This document shows, piece after piece, positions 25,147 to 33,914 of a DNA stretch of 64,000 nt. The DNA is from Natronobacterium haloterrestre (GTDB lineage Archaea; Halobacteriota; Halobacteria; Halobacteriales; Natrialbaceae), in NCBI RefSeq assembly GCF_900112205.1, contig NZ_FOKW01000014.1, forward strand, positions 22,415 through 86,414. The letters are read 5' to 3'. Under the pieces are notes generated by a model. It was not told the origin of the DNA, ran no database searches, and was given only the letters and a program-made list of their open reading frames with translations. Numbering within the stretch: position 1 is the stretch's first letter; each line of letters opens with the position of its first letter. Both the position numbers and the translations under genes were made by a program.

Positions 25147-26179
25147 TGAGACGCCTATCCCGAACGAGTACTACGAACAGTTGCTCCCGCTTATCAAGAC
25201 CGTCGAGTCGCTTCGCGAATCGATCATCTTCGAGAACACCATCACGACAGAAGAGAGACACACTGCCCGCCGGCTGCTCCATACGACCAAACGACCGCTC
25301 GAAGAGGCCCGAGAGATCCTCCCCGGGTCGGATCCGGGAGCCGAAATTGACTGCAAGCGCGAACCCGACGAGTTCGACGACTACGAGGAGGCACTTACCC
25401 ACATCGAGCGCCGTCTCGGTCGCCTCCTGCAGTGTGCCCGCGACGAACACCCCGACGAGTACAGGTACAGCGACTCGCCCGAAGACAAATTCGAAACCGC
25501 TCTCGAGAGCGTCACGGCGTTGCGTGACCTGCTACCGGACGTCGACACCGAGAGCAAGCTCACAACTGATTTCGACATCAGAACCGAAGCGGGCTACGAC
25601 CACGTCGACGGGCGGGGTCATGGCGATGGTCGCTGGCTCGAGTACCAGCTCCAGCGGGCGCTCCATCGGTGGGGCTACCGAGCCGAAACTCGCCAGACGC
25701 TCTTCAGCCTCGAGATCGACGTCGTCGCCCTCCGCGAGGAGAAACAGCAGGAACCGACCGACTGGATCGTCGCCCAGTGCAAGGACTGGGAGAGCGGCAC
25801 CATCACTCCGGGAACGATCTTTCGGCTTTGTACGGTCGCTTTCGCCTGCCGTGCCATGCCCGTGCTGTGCCATACGACCGAACTGACCACGCGAGCGGAA
25901 GACCTCGCCCGTGAGCTCGAAGTCCGCGTCCTCGAGCTCGAGGACCTCGAACGCGGCGAGTTGCCGACCCCGAAAGTCGCCAAACCCGCCGCGGAACTCC
26001 ACGAGTGGAAACTCCAGTATCGGGTACGTGAGAACCGCGGCGACCTGCCGTGGCTGTTCCGGCGAGAACCGGGCAAACGCTTCAGTTACGTTCCCGGTTT
26101 CAAGCCGGTCGGCAAGGACTGCGAGTACGAGCCGATCGACGACCCGGATGACGATACCCATCCCGCTGCCGGCCACTAA
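25136..26179 (+). CDS. Mrr-like restriction endonuclease
   Basis: 347 residues. Helical N-terminal region (1-150), then a PD-(D/E)XK nuclease core of Mrr type: E169 in WLEYQLQRALHRWGYRAE, D195 in LFSLEIDVVALREE and Q214-C-K216 in DWIVAQCKDWESGTITPG, followed by the typical IFRLCTVAFACRAMPVLC strand-helix. This is the full catalytic constellation of Mrr-type enzymes that cut modified DNA. Last gene of the operon from 22362. The 3' end has a diverged copy at 27174-27204. Confidence 0.75.
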   Translation: MTTDETPIPNEYYEQLLPLIKTVESLRESIIFENTITTEERHTARRLLHTTKRPLEEAREILPGSDPGAEIDCKREPDEFDDYEEALTHIERRLGRLLQCARDEHPDEYRYSDSPEDKFETALESVTALRDLLPDVDTESKLTTDFDIRTEAGYDHVDGRGHGDGRWLEYQLQRALHRWGYRAETRQTLFSLEIDVVALREEKQQEPTDWIVAQCKDWESGTITPGTIFRLCTVAFACRAMPVLCHTTELTTRAEDLARELEVRVLELEDLERGELPTPKVAKPAAELHEWKLQYRVRENRGDLPWLFRREPGKRFSYVPGFKPVGKDCEYEPIDDPDDDTHPAAGH

Positions 26180-26180
26180 C
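26150..26180 (+). repeat. Direct repeat unit 1 (3' end of Mrr-like gene)
   Basis: 31 bases coding DDTHPAAGH and the stop match 27174-27204 at 28 of 31 positions. Confidence 0.6.
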
Positions 26181-26311
26181 ACGCTGGATTGAGACTCGGG
26201 AAGGTACGAGTTCCGCTCGCGCCACACGTCCGTACCCGAGTTTCACGCCAGTCGATCAGCGTTCTCTCTCGAGCAGTAGCGCTCGCTCAGTAGTTACACC
26301 ACTATCGTCCA

Positions 26312-26736
26312 ATGTCAATCACACCTACCGAGTTCCGACTGTACAGCTGCCAGACCAGGTTAGTGAGCGTCTCGAGGCGCTGGAAGAGCGCATCGACGAG
26401 ATCGAAGTCACACTCGAGCGCAAAGACGGCCGGATCGACGCCCTCGAGCGCGATCGTAGGCGGCTCGAAGAGCAGACGGCCGCCCTCGAAGAGCGCATCG
26501 ACGAGCTCGAGTCCGAAACGACTCGCCTCGAGAAGCTGGTTGAGGCCACACTGAAGAAGGCCACCGTGAACAAGGAACGCATGAGCGAACTCCAGTCTCG
26601 CGAGTTCGAGGCTCCTTTTCCGATCTTTTTCCGGGAACGAACCCAGAATCGACGATTTCGGTCGTTTTCGGAACGCACGACTCGAGAATCTCGACGACAG
26701 TCTCGTTGTCACCAGCGTCTCAACGGTTGTAGGTGA
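26312..26736 (+). pseudogene. Coiled-coil protein gene broken by a dinucleotide insertion
   Basis: ATG 26312 gives MSI, then an extra AC in ATCACACC shifts the frame. The frame that follows is a long coiled coil: YRVPTVQLPDQVSERLEALE, ERIDEIEVTLERKDGRIDAL, EEQTAALEERIDELESETTR, KKATVNKERMSELQSREFE. The total length leaves two bases over a multiple of three, as the insertion predicts. After about 26600 the coding character fades, so the 3' end is also altered. Probably a decayed haloarchaeal coiled-coil protein. Confidence 0.6.
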
Positions 26737-26782
26737 AGCAGTCTCCCTGCTCCAGTAACTTCAACACACGAGCAACCCTACG

Positions 26783-27142
26783 ATGACTATGGACTGCCCC
26801 GCGTGCGGTTCCCCTGTCACGCTCAAGGTTGGGCCAGAACAGCCGCTTTCAACCTCGCTTTCCGACGCAGTTCTTGCGGCCGGTCCAGACGAGCGCGTCG
26901 AGGTTACACGGGACTGTTGGAACTGTGGGTGGCACGAAGTACACCAGCTTCGAGTCGAATCGATCGACACGACCGAAGGCAATGAAGCCGCTGCCAAGCG
27001 CACCGCGCTCGTTGACGAGATCACCGGCGAACTTGCGGCGATCGATGATGTAGCAACGCTCGAAGAAGCTCTTGCAGAGATTCGCCGACAGCGACAGCTG
27101 GAGCCACCGCCAAACGATACTGAGGAGGTCATTCCGGAGTAG
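26783..27142 (+). CDS. Zinc-ribbon protein
   Basis: 119 residues (ATG 26783; ATG 26789 equally possible). N-terminal CPACGSPVTLKV and CWNCGWHEVHQL form a two-knuckle zinc ribbon (residues 5-8 and 45-48), followed by an acidic helical tail with VATLEEALAEIRRQRQLE. Typical of small haloarchaeal nucleic-acid-binding proteins; function unknown. Confidence 0.55.
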   Translation: MTMDCPACGSPVTLKVGPEQPLSTSLSDAVLAAGPDERVEVTRDCWNCGWHEVHQLRVESIDTTEGNEAAAKRTALVDEITGELAAIDDVATLEEALAEIRRQRQLEPPPNDTEEVIPE

Positions 27143-27173
27143 GTGACAATTCCTTATGCTGTACCATCGAGAG

Positions 27174-27204
27174 GACGATGCCCATCCCGCTGCTGGCCAT
27201 TAAC
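27174..27204 (+). repeat. Direct repeat unit 2 (orphan gene tail)
   Basis: Repeats the final codons of the Mrr-like gene (DDAHPAAGH and stop) with three differences, two of them silent. The sequence just upstream no longer matches that gene, so this is the leftover 3' tip of a related gene. Confidence 0.6.
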
Positions 27205-27466
27205 CCCGCAGCGCGATTGGGACGCGAGTGCCTAATCAGCTAGATTCGGATCGCTGCTCGCAGAGTACTTCGATTTTCCTGGAAGCAACTACTTTGTCGA
27301 TTTGACCGGCGTTCATGACAAGTTTGGATTCTCCAAAGAGCGGTAGCTGATTTCGAACTCCACTGGACAGTAGCGAGTTCCTCAGAAAAGATACCCCTCC
27401 AGAAACCGTCTGGAAGTATCCTTCTGCGAAAACTGTAATGTCCTCAAGTGGCATATAGTGGTAAGG

Positions 27467-27922
27467 ATGCCAGTCCCCGTCGACGAACTCACAAATGACG
27501 ACCCGTTCCCAGTCAAGCCGGATACGAACGAGTACGAGGCCCTCAGCTTCCTTGTCGAGCACCATGAGTACGGCTTCACTCTCAGTGAAATTGCAGCCCG
27601 AACAGACCTCAGTGAGGCAAGCACGTCAAAAGCGATGACTCGCCTCTTCGAGAACGGGCTCGTCGAACGAGCAGAAACTATCTATTATATCGATCCGCGT
27701 CGAGCCGATGAGCTAAAACAACGATTTGCGTCGCTCGATTCAGCCGTTCGACTCTTTGAGACAGCACCTGACGACGCCTACGCCAATCAGGGCTGGGAAC
27801 AGGAAGTCCCCAGTCTCGATCGAGATGAAAGAACAGAGACTGCAAGTGAGCACTCCAAAACTGCAGAAGAACGAGCAGAAGCCCTCATCGCAGATATCGA
27901 AGACCGCCGCGCAGAGGAGTGA
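27467..27922 (+). CDS. MarR/TrmB-like regulator, orphan antitoxin candidate
   Basis: 151 residues from ATG 27467. MPVPVDELTNDDPFPVKPD leads into a winged helix: YEALSFLVEHHEYGFTLSEI, ARTDLSEASTSKAMTRLFEN, VERAETIYYIDPRRADEL. The acidic tail is probably disordered. Haloarchaea carry this protein type upstream of RelE/YoeB-type toxin genes; here the downstream DNA holds no toxin frame, only the tail of a broken exonuclease gene on the other strand. The antitoxin idea is therefore from family context only. Confidence 0.55.
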   Translation: MPVPVDELTNDDPFPVKPDTNEYEALSFLVEHHEYGFTLSEIAARTDLSEASTSKAMTRLFENGLVERAETIYYIDPRRADELKQRFASLDSAVRLFETAPDDAYANQGWEQEVPSLDRDERTETASEHSKTAEERAEALIADIEDRRAEE

Positions 27923-27997
27923 GCGCAACGGTATGGTCCATTCGGCGCTGAATATCTGGTTTTCTCACGATTACCCTCGACAAGAGTGGGAGTTGAA

Positions 27998-28557
27998 TTA
28001 GCAGATACCGTTCGTAACGGACGTCGGTACCGACGGCTTTGGAATGGTCATGCTCTGGATGTCGTATTGGGCGTCTCTCGGGAGGGATGTGACGATGCCG
28101 ACCCGCTCCGGGAATGCCGGCGGTTGCTGTTTCTGGTCGTCGTCGAACCAGCCACGCTCTTCGAGTTCGCTTCGCAGTCGCTCGACGGCAGCCGCCTGGT
28201 CGCCGTCGCCGACGACGATCACCCCCACGGTTTGAGGTCGATTTTCCCACCTTCGACCCAGTAGTCGATATCGCCCTCGAGGATGACTTCGGTCCCGTCC
28301 TCGAGGTCGGCGTCCATCTCCCGGTAACGGTTCGCCCAGATCATACAGGGGAGCTCGTCCTCGCCGTCGGTGAGCGTGAAGTAGAGCGCCGTACTGTTCT
28401 TGTGAAGGTCAGTGACCTCTCCGATACAGCGGACGCCGTTGAGGGCAGGCGTGTCCTGGACGACCGACGCGATCCGGTCGTTCAGCTGGGACACGCTAAG
28501 GACCTCTCTCGCATCGGGTTCGACCGCCTGCCGTTCGGTATCCGGTGCGTCCGCCAT
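27998..28557 (-). pseudogene. xseA: Exonuclease VII large subunit, frameshifted and truncated
   Basis: The leftward frame from ATG 28557 encodes the OB-fold domain of XseA (REVLSVSQLNDRIASVVQD, GVRCIGEVTDLHKNSTALYF, DGEDELPCMIWANRYREM, ILEGDIDYWVEGGKIDLKPW). There the frame breaks, and the reading continues in another frame with VIVVGDGDQAAAVERLRSEL and PPAFPERVGIVTSL. After DAQYDIQ comes a deletion and TSVTNGIC before a stop at 27998. The catalytic domain is missing, so no active enzyme can be made. Confidence 0.8.
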
Positions 28558-28632
28558 CTCCGTTTCCTAACTTCTGAACAGGAACCTCAAAAAGCTACGT
28601 TCGAGTGCCGGGGTGGGCTGCGTTACGCAGGC

Positions 28633-28800
28633 CTACAGGTCGCGGGGCTGGACCGTCTTCCGGTCGTTGGCCTCGGCACGCTCTGCGGCGTCGTCGAGCA
28701 GTTCGGCGACCTCTTCGTTGAGGGCGTCGTAGAAATCTGCCGAGACGTTGTGGTCCGAAAGTGCGTCCTTCACGGCTGCTTTGACGATTAGGTCAGACAT
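28633..28800 (-). CDS. DUF1931 histone-fold small protein
   Basis: 55 residues from ATG 28800 to TAG 28633: SDLIVKAAVKDALSDHNVS, DFYDALNEEVAELLDDAAER, NDRKTVQPRDL. This matches the short haloarchaeal DUF1931 proteins, which adopt a histone-like fold (helix-long helix-helix, with the RKTVQPRDL end). Full length and intact, directly upstream of the broken xseA on the same strand. Function is unknown; DNA association is inferred from fold. Confidence 0.75.
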   Translation of the reverse strand: MSDLIVKAAVKDALSDHNVSADFYDALNEEVAELLDDAAERAEANDRKTVQPRDL

Positions 28801-28936
28801 TCCATCGCGGACTTCTCTTGTCCACCATATAAAGGTTCGAAGTTCTCACGCAGGGTTCTCGCCTCGTCGTATCGAATATTGGCCTTTGAGCACCAGAGAG
28901 AACATATGCCACCCCTCAAAAATAGTGAACGGACGG

Positions 28937-29236
28937 ATGCACGATCTAACTGGGTTCCAGCGGGACATCTTGTACGTGATCGCCGGGCTCGAGGAACCAC
29001 ACGGGCTCGCAGTAAAGGCCGAACTCGACGACTACTACGAACAGGAGATCAACCACGGCCGGCTCTATCCGAATCTCGACGACCTCGTCGAGAAAGGGCT
29101 CCTCAAGAAAGGCGAACTCGACAAGCGAACCAATCTGTACTCGCTAACGCAACGAGGCTTCCGCGAAATTGAGGCACATCGAGAGTGGGAAGACGAATAT
29201 ATCGAGTCTGCAGAAGAAGTCGCTCCGTCGACCTAG
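28937..29236 (+). CDS. PadR-family regulator
   Basis: 99 residues from ATG 28937. HDLTGFQRDILYVIAGLEEP, then the PadR signature YYEQEINHGRLYPNLDDLVE, KGLLKKGELDKRTNLYSLT and a final REIEAHREWEDEY. PadR proteins are dimeric winged-helix regulators. Its stop is immediately followed by the ATG of the CoiA-like gene, so it probably controls or accompanies the nuclease. Confidence 0.8.
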   Translation: MHDLTGFQRDILYVIAGLEEPHGLAVKAELDDYYEQEINHGRLYPNLDDLVEKGLLKKGELDKRTNLYSLTQRGFREIEAHREWEDEYIESAEEVAPST

Positions 29237-30322
29237 ATGCCATTTATCGCACAGTCTTCTACAGACGAGGAGGGAGGGACAGTTCTTCCTGAAGAGGTAG
29301 AGGATGGTACTGACGTCGTGTGTCCAGCCTGTGGCGGAACGATGCGACCACGGGGCCCATTTGATGATGGCCGCGCCCGCCATTTCTATCACGTTACTGC
29401 GGGCTCAGGGGATTCGACGGCCAATTGCTCCGGAGGAGAGTCGGATCCGCATCGAAAGATGAAATCCCTCGCAGTTTCGGCGTTGCGGCAGCGGTTTGAC
29501 CAATATACCCGTTGCGGACCCGAGCTCACCGTCGACGTCCCCAATACGCCGACGCTTACTGATTCTCGCCGGGCAGATGCCCTCGTCGAATTTCCCGCTG
29601 ATGACACAAACGACTACCTTGGGCGTGGATTGATCGTTGAGGTACAATACGCGAACGAAAACAAAGATCTCGACGCGGTCACGCACGACTATCTCTCGGC
29701 CGGATATAGCGTCTACTGGGCCAGCCCTGACGATTTTACGAACGACCGATTCCGTATTGAGGAGATGGTCGTCGCATTCGACAAACGGGCTGACACCGCC
29801 TTCGCAGCTTCGTGGGCAGACCCTCCAGAGGTAGATCCACCTGAGGAGTATCTAGAGCGGTTCGTGAACGGTGACTCCCTAACTTTCTCCGACCCGAATC
29901 CGGACTGTGATCACACCTGGAAATACGGAGGGAGTGACCTCCATGACCGGGATTTCTGTAAACACTGTCGGCTTGAGCGTTGGAAAGAGAGAGCTGTTGA
30001 TGCCTATATCTACGATGAGTCGACCATCAAGACGAGCTCAGATCTTGCTGACAGAGCTGCTCAAGCAGCGTTTGAACAGCGAGAAAAGGAGGAGAAGAAA
30101 GAAGACCATCAACACGTCTGGGAGCCGCGAGGAGAAAACCGCTATCGGTGCCGGTGTGGGGCCCGTCTCAAAGAGCACAACGGAGAGGAGGTCATCTCAA
30201 ATGATCCGTTCGAAGACTTCTCTGAGATGACGACCACGGACCCCCAGTACTGCGACCACATTTGGGAACGTGAGGACGGCTGCATGAAGTGTATCTCCTG
30301 CGGACTCGAGGACCCGCTCTAA
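29237..30322 (+). CDS. CoiA-like nuclease-domain protein (copy 1)
   Basis: 361 residues. N-terminal zinc knuckle CPACGGTMRPRGP with RHFYHVTAGSG, then the CoiA-like nuclease: ESDPHRKMKSLAVSALRQ, SRRADALVEFPADD with D114, and GLIVEVQYANENKDLDAV with E136 and Q138, then THDYLSAGYSVYWASPDD. The C-terminal part has three CxxC-type zinc sites (CDHTWKYGG, FCKHCRLER, HVWEPRGENRYRCRCG, CMKCISCGL). CoiA-type proteins belong to the PD-(D/E)XK superfamily; CoiA acts in competence in bacteria. Function in haloarchaea is unknown. Starts right at the PadR stop. Confidence 0.7.
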   Translation: MPFIAQSSTDEEGGTVLPEEVEDGTDVVCPACGGTMRPRGPFDDGRARHFYHVTAGSGDSTANCSGGESDPHRKMKSLAVSALRQRFDQYTRCGPELTVDVPNTPTLTDSRRADALVEFPADDTNDYLGRGLIVEVQYANENKDLDAVTHDYLSAGYSVYWASPDDFTNDRFRIEEMVVAFDKRADTAFAASWADPPEVDPPEEYLERFVNGDSLTFSDPNPDCDHTWKYGGSDLHDRDFCKHCRLERWKERAVDAYIYDESTIKTSSDLADRAAQAAFEQREKEEKKEDHQHVWEPRGENRYRCRCGARLKEHNGEEVISNDPFEDFSEMTTTDPQYCDHIWEREDGCMKCISCGLEDPL

Positions 30323-30390
30323 CCTGTTCCGTCTTGTACTGGCCTACAGCTGGGAGAGATTATTTGCTTACCGAGATGTTCTTTGCCAGT

Positions 30391-31614
30391 ATGCCCTTCC
30401 GCGGTCGTCGTGACGGTCGCCCGGTCGTCCCCGCCATAGTCGACGATGGAGAAGAAGTCACCTGTCCGGTATGCGGCGGGACGATGTACCCGCGATCGGC
30501 GCCGGGAAAGTCTCGACACTTCTACCACGTATCAGCCGACGCCGGCCAGCGCTGCTCGAATGGCGGCGAGTCAGAGACCCACGAACGCGCAGTCGCCCGT
30601 GTTGAGGTCGCTCTGCACCAGCAATTCGGAGGAAACGCCCGCATCGAGACAGAGGTGGACGTCGACGTGGCCGAGGTGCCGACACCTGTGACCGAACGCC
30701 GGGCCGACGCACTCGCAACCTTTGACGATTGGAACCCTTACTTCGGGGAAGGCCTCGCCGTTGAGGTACAGCACAGTCACGAGGACAAGGACGTCCATCA
30801 GGTGACGCATGACTATTTGGCCGCTGGGGACTCGGTCGTCTGGATACGCGCGGCAACAGTCCTTCTCGATACGTTCAACTACGATACGATCGGTGCCGAA
30901 TTTGAGCAAGACGACGGTTCTGGATACGCCCAACGAACGAGCAAAGCTAGCCGATTTACGAACTGCCAAGCGCTCCTCTACGACGGCGAACATGCGTGGG
31001 AGCGCGTGCCGCCCTATGCCCATCCCCGCGGACAGGATGACCTGATTACGTACGATATCTGTACTGCCCAGGGTTGCGAGCTACGCCGGCTTCACGAACC
31101 CGACGGCAGTTACACCTACACCGCGAGCGACGAGCACGGCCCCGACTTTCCCCTGAAAGCGCTCAAGAACGCGATTGTCCGTGAGTACGACCGAGATCCG
31201 TTCTGGAAGTGGGCAGGAAGCCAGTACCATTCCGCACAGGTGGAGAAGCTGCTTGCGACACGACCTGAGATAGAGCGCTGTTGGGGGCCGAAGGGGTTTC
31301 ACGAATGGGGGCGGCGAGAAACGCTCTGGACGAACCATTCCGACCAGCCGTTAATCGAACTCCGCGAGTGCATGTACTGTCCCGTTCGGTTAGTGACGAA
31401 CCATCGAGGGCGGTCAGGACACAGTACATTCTGTCTCTACGGTCGAGAGCCTAATCTCGACTGGGACGACGTGTATTTCCAAGCCAGCCCTCCCGAGTGC
31501 GATCACTATCTCTACGACGAGGATGCGATCGAAGATTACTGCCCCAAGTGCGGTGCGACGATGGAGACTCCCGAGACAACCCTCTGGGACCATACAAGTT
31601 GGATTCCGCCCTAA
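30391..31614 (+). CDS. CoiA-like nuclease-domain protein (copy 2)
   Basis: 407 residues from ATG 30391. Paralogue of the preceding gene in its first 160 residues: CPVCGGTMYPRSAPG, RHFYHVSADAG, ESETHERAVARVEVALHQ, ERRADALATFDDWN, GLAVEVQHSHEDKDVHQ, THDYLAAGDSVVWI. The C-terminal half differs but again has zinc-type pairs (CMYCPVRLV, CDHYLY...YCPKCGATM). The D...ExQ nuclease residues are kept. ATG 30376 would add five residues. Tandem duplication followed by divergence is the simplest origin. Confidence 0.7.
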   Translation: MPFRGRRDGRPVVPAIVDDGEEVTCPVCGGTMYPRSAPGKSRHFYHVSADAGQRCSNGGESETHERAVARVEVALHQQFGGNARIETEVDVDVAEVPTPVTERRADALATFDDWNPYFGEGLAVEVQHSHEDKDVHQVTHDYLAAGDSVVWIRAATVLLDTFNYDTIGAEFEQDDGSGYAQRTSKASRFTNCQALLYDGEHAWERVPPYAHPRGQDDLITYDICTAQGCELRRLHEPDGSYTYTASDEHGPDFPLKALKNAIVREYDRDPFWKWAGSQYHSAQVEKLLATRPEIERCWGPKGFHEWGRRETLWTNHSDQPLIELRECMYCPVRLVTNHRGRSGHSTFCLYGREPNLDWDDVYFQASPPECDHYLYDEDAIEDYCPKCGATMETPETTLWDHTSWIPP

Positions 31615-31767
31615 AAGGTAGCCGGCCAATCAAGATGATCTACTCGATAAGCGAGGTAATCAACCATCTCTTCGAGGTTCATATTCGAAGAAAATCTGCC
31701 GAACGGTATAATTCCAGTTTGGCCTCAAGAACAGGGGATAGGAGATGGTGAACCGGGATTACTGTCG

Positions 31768-33441
31768 TTAACGAAGATCGTCGACAAGATCGCTTGCATC
31801 TCGAGTTTTCTGCTCAGGCATCTCCATATCATCGCGTTCGTACCGCATTGCCCAGTCTGTTCCAGTAGGGAGTTCCTCGCGGTCGCCGACGCCAATTGTA
31901 GCTGCCTCGCAATCCTCTTCACAGCCCCACGTAGACGACATATTCGTCTCCACATCGCGGAGACCGAGTCGAAGCGTACCCTCGGTCTTCCGTGCTACGT
32001 CCAGCGTGATCGCCAGGAACCGCCGCTGCATCAGGCCAGCGACAATCGCGTTCACCCCGATAACCGACGGATCCCTATCCTCTTCGGCTGGATCCTTCCC
32101 ACCCTGCACGTAACCCCGCTCGCCACGAAACTCCGGATGGTCGGCCTCCCAGTCGACATCGTCCTGGGTCCAGACGCGCTGACACTCGAAACACGGCCAA
32201 CCGGGTCCGGTGACCGCCGTTTCGACTTTCGCCTCTTTTTCTAGGACACCTTGATCGTCGGCGTGTAGGAGGCTTCCACCGTCAATAACTGGAATACAGT
32301 GAGCGCGAGCGAGCACGTCCAGAACCTGTCGGGGGCGAGCGGCGTCGACTCCTGACATGATAAGATCACAATCCAGGAGATCAGGGACAGCCGCATACTC
32401 GGGGTTTTGATCGACGACACTCCCGTCGACGACCCGCGTCTCAAAATTCTCAGCTGTCGCACTTCGACGGGCAACACGTTCGGCGACCTCGGTCTTGAGG
32501 CGGTCTTGCCGAACGTCTATCCGCCGGGCACCCTGTGCGCGGTTGAAGTTCGCGCTCTCGAGATGGTCGAAGTCTACGAACACGAGTTCACCAACGCCTA
32601 GACGAGCTAAGTGTTCTGCAAGAATCGACCCGACGCCACCACAGCCCACGACGCCGACGCGAAGGTCGGCTAACCGTGCCTGGCCGTCTGCCCCCCAGAG
32701 CTGGATCGTGGAGTCCTGCTCAGCACTAGCAACACCTACACTATCGGCATCGGCATCTCGCCAGCCGGTTGGACGAACTTCCAAAGCGGGTTCGTCAGTG
32801 GCTGGACCGACAACGCGAACGTGGTCAGCGCGCGTTACCTCCGGCCCGTCGCTGGGGTCGCGCGTGGGTTCGTAGACACGCATCGACCAGTCGCCAGCAT
32901 CATTAGTGATGGCAGCAGCGAACGGAGCGCCGCCGGGGAGACGATCCCGGTCGTTCTCGTAGACGCGAGCCGCCGACGCGGTATCGGTACCGCTCTCACG
33001 AACGCCGCCGGGTTGAGTATGAATCCGAATGAGCCCGCCACCACGGCTGCGGGCACGTTCGATTGCGCGCTCGTGGTAGGCTTCACTGAATTCGTAGCCG
33101 ACAATCGAGTCGTCGCTCGATACGTCGCCATTAGAGCTACTCCCAAACAACGACCCGATTGAACGGCTTTCTGACCGATCTCCCCAAGCTGTCCCCTTCA
33201 ACTCGAGGTCGTCACTGGACTCAGGGTGGACCACGTCTTCGACAATGTAACTCGCACGATAGTTGCCCGTACTCTTTGCGAGAACGGCGAACGCACCACG
33301 CTCGCCCATGCCGTAGAAAGGGTGGCCTTCACTCGGAAAGAGCACCTTCATCAAATCCTCGTGGATGTCTCGGGGGAACACGAGATGGACCTCGTCGGCG
33401 TCGGCTGCCGTCAGCCAATCCGCTGCTGTACCCTGAGGCAT
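31768..33441 (-). CDS. JAB-domain/E1 (ThiF-family) fusion of a ubiquitin-like system
   Basis: 557 residues. Residues 10-195 look like a JAB/MPN deconjugase domain: E47 (MGERGAFAVLA), IIRIHTQP-type core at H141-T-Q-P144, then SGTD at 150-153. Canonical JAMM is H-x-H-P...S-x-x-D; here the second His is Gln143. Residues 258-530 are an E1/ThiF adenylating domain: RVGVVGCGGVGSILAEHL with the glycine loop, VDFDHLESANFNR, a CFEC pair at 417-420 and C507/C511. E1 enzymes activate the C-terminus of ubiquitin-like proteins. Last gene of an operon with the E2-like (2 bases away) and ubiquitin-like genes. Confidence 0.8.
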   Translation of the reverse strand: MPQGTAADWLTAADADEVHLVFPRDIHEDLMKVLFPSEGHPFYGMGERGAFAVLAKSTGNYRASYIVEDVVHPESSDDLELKGTAWGDRSESRSIGSLFGSSSNGDVSSDDSIVGYEFSEAYHERAIERARSRGGGLIRIHTQPGGVRESGTDTASAARVYENDRDRLPGGAPFAAAITNDAGDWSMRVYEPTRDPSDGPEVTRADHVRVVGPATDEPALEVRPTGWRDADADSVGVASAEQDSTIQLWGADGQARLADLRVGVVGCGGVGSILAEHLARLGVGELVFVDFDHLESANFNRAQGARRIDVRQDRLKTEVAERVARRSATAENFETRVVDGSVVDQNPEYAAVPDLLDCDLIMSGVDAARPRQVLDVLARAHCIPVIDGGSLLHADDQGVLEKEAKVETAVTGPGWPCFECQRVWTQDDVDWEADHPEFRGERGYVQGGKDPAEEDRDPSVIGVNAIVAGLMQRRFLAITLDVARKTEGTLRLGLRDVETNMSSTWGCEEDCEAATIGVGDREELPTGTDWAMRYERDDMEMPEQKTRDASDLVDDLR

Positions 33442-33443
33442 AG

Positions 33444-33914
33444 TCAGTCCTCCTTTTCGAAGCGAGACCGCACGACCTCAGGAGCTTTCCGGAGGTCAGC
33501 GGGTTCAGTCCACGAGAAGTCCTCCCAGCGGTAACTCCAAAGGGCGACTTCGTCGACGTCGAGAGCCTCACGTGCCGGACGCCCCTTGGCATGGTCGCGA
33601 TGTACGCTGTCTACCTCCTGACCGTCGTGCTTCGTGACGTAGGGGTACGTCACGATGCCATAGGGCCGTCGACCGTTCGGGAAATCGGTCGGAATTCGGA
33701 GGATAGCGAGGACCTCTTCCTGGTCGAAAACGTCGTTGACGTGGGCAGGATTGACAGTCCCGATACTGACCCATGCCCAGTCGCCTTCGACCGCAATGAG
33801 TTCGGCTTCAGGCCGCTCGTCCTGCAGTTCGGAGAGAGCATCGCGACACCTTTCGCTGAGGTGATTGCGGAGGTCCGCGCGATCAGCGTCTTCCGGTGTC
33901 TCGCCCTCACTCAT
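33444..33914 (-). CDS. E2-like protein of the ubiquitin-like operon
   Basis: 156 residues from ATG 33914, which overlaps the upstream gene by 8 bases. The middle has an E2-type strand-proline-turn: VLAILRIPTDFPNGRRPYGI, then VDSVHRDHAKGRPAREALD and VALWSYRWEDFSWTEPADL. Prokaryotic E2-family proteins placed between a ubiquitin-like gene and a JAB/E1 gene have this length. The only cysteine is Cys23, N-terminal to the E2 core, so the usual active-site Cys is absent. It may act as a scaffold, use another nucleophile, or be a divergent fold member. Called mainly from gene order and the FP motif. Confidence 0.6.
   Translation of the reverse strand: MSEGETPEDADRADLRNHLSERCRDALSELQDERPEAELIAVEGDWAWVSIGTVNPAHVNDVFDQEEVLAILRIPTDFPNGRRPYGIVTYPYVTKHDGQEVDSVHRDHAKGRPAREALDVDEVALWSYRWEDFSWTEPADLRKAPEVVRSRFEKED

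Noticed and set aside
27236..27565. Leftward frame of 109 codons before the MarR-like gene
   Set aside because: Overlaps the start of the better-supported regulator; no family resemblance.
28114..28791. Rightward frame of 225 codons over xseA and DUF1931
   Set aside because: Both lower-strand genes have recognisable families; this frame is their complement.
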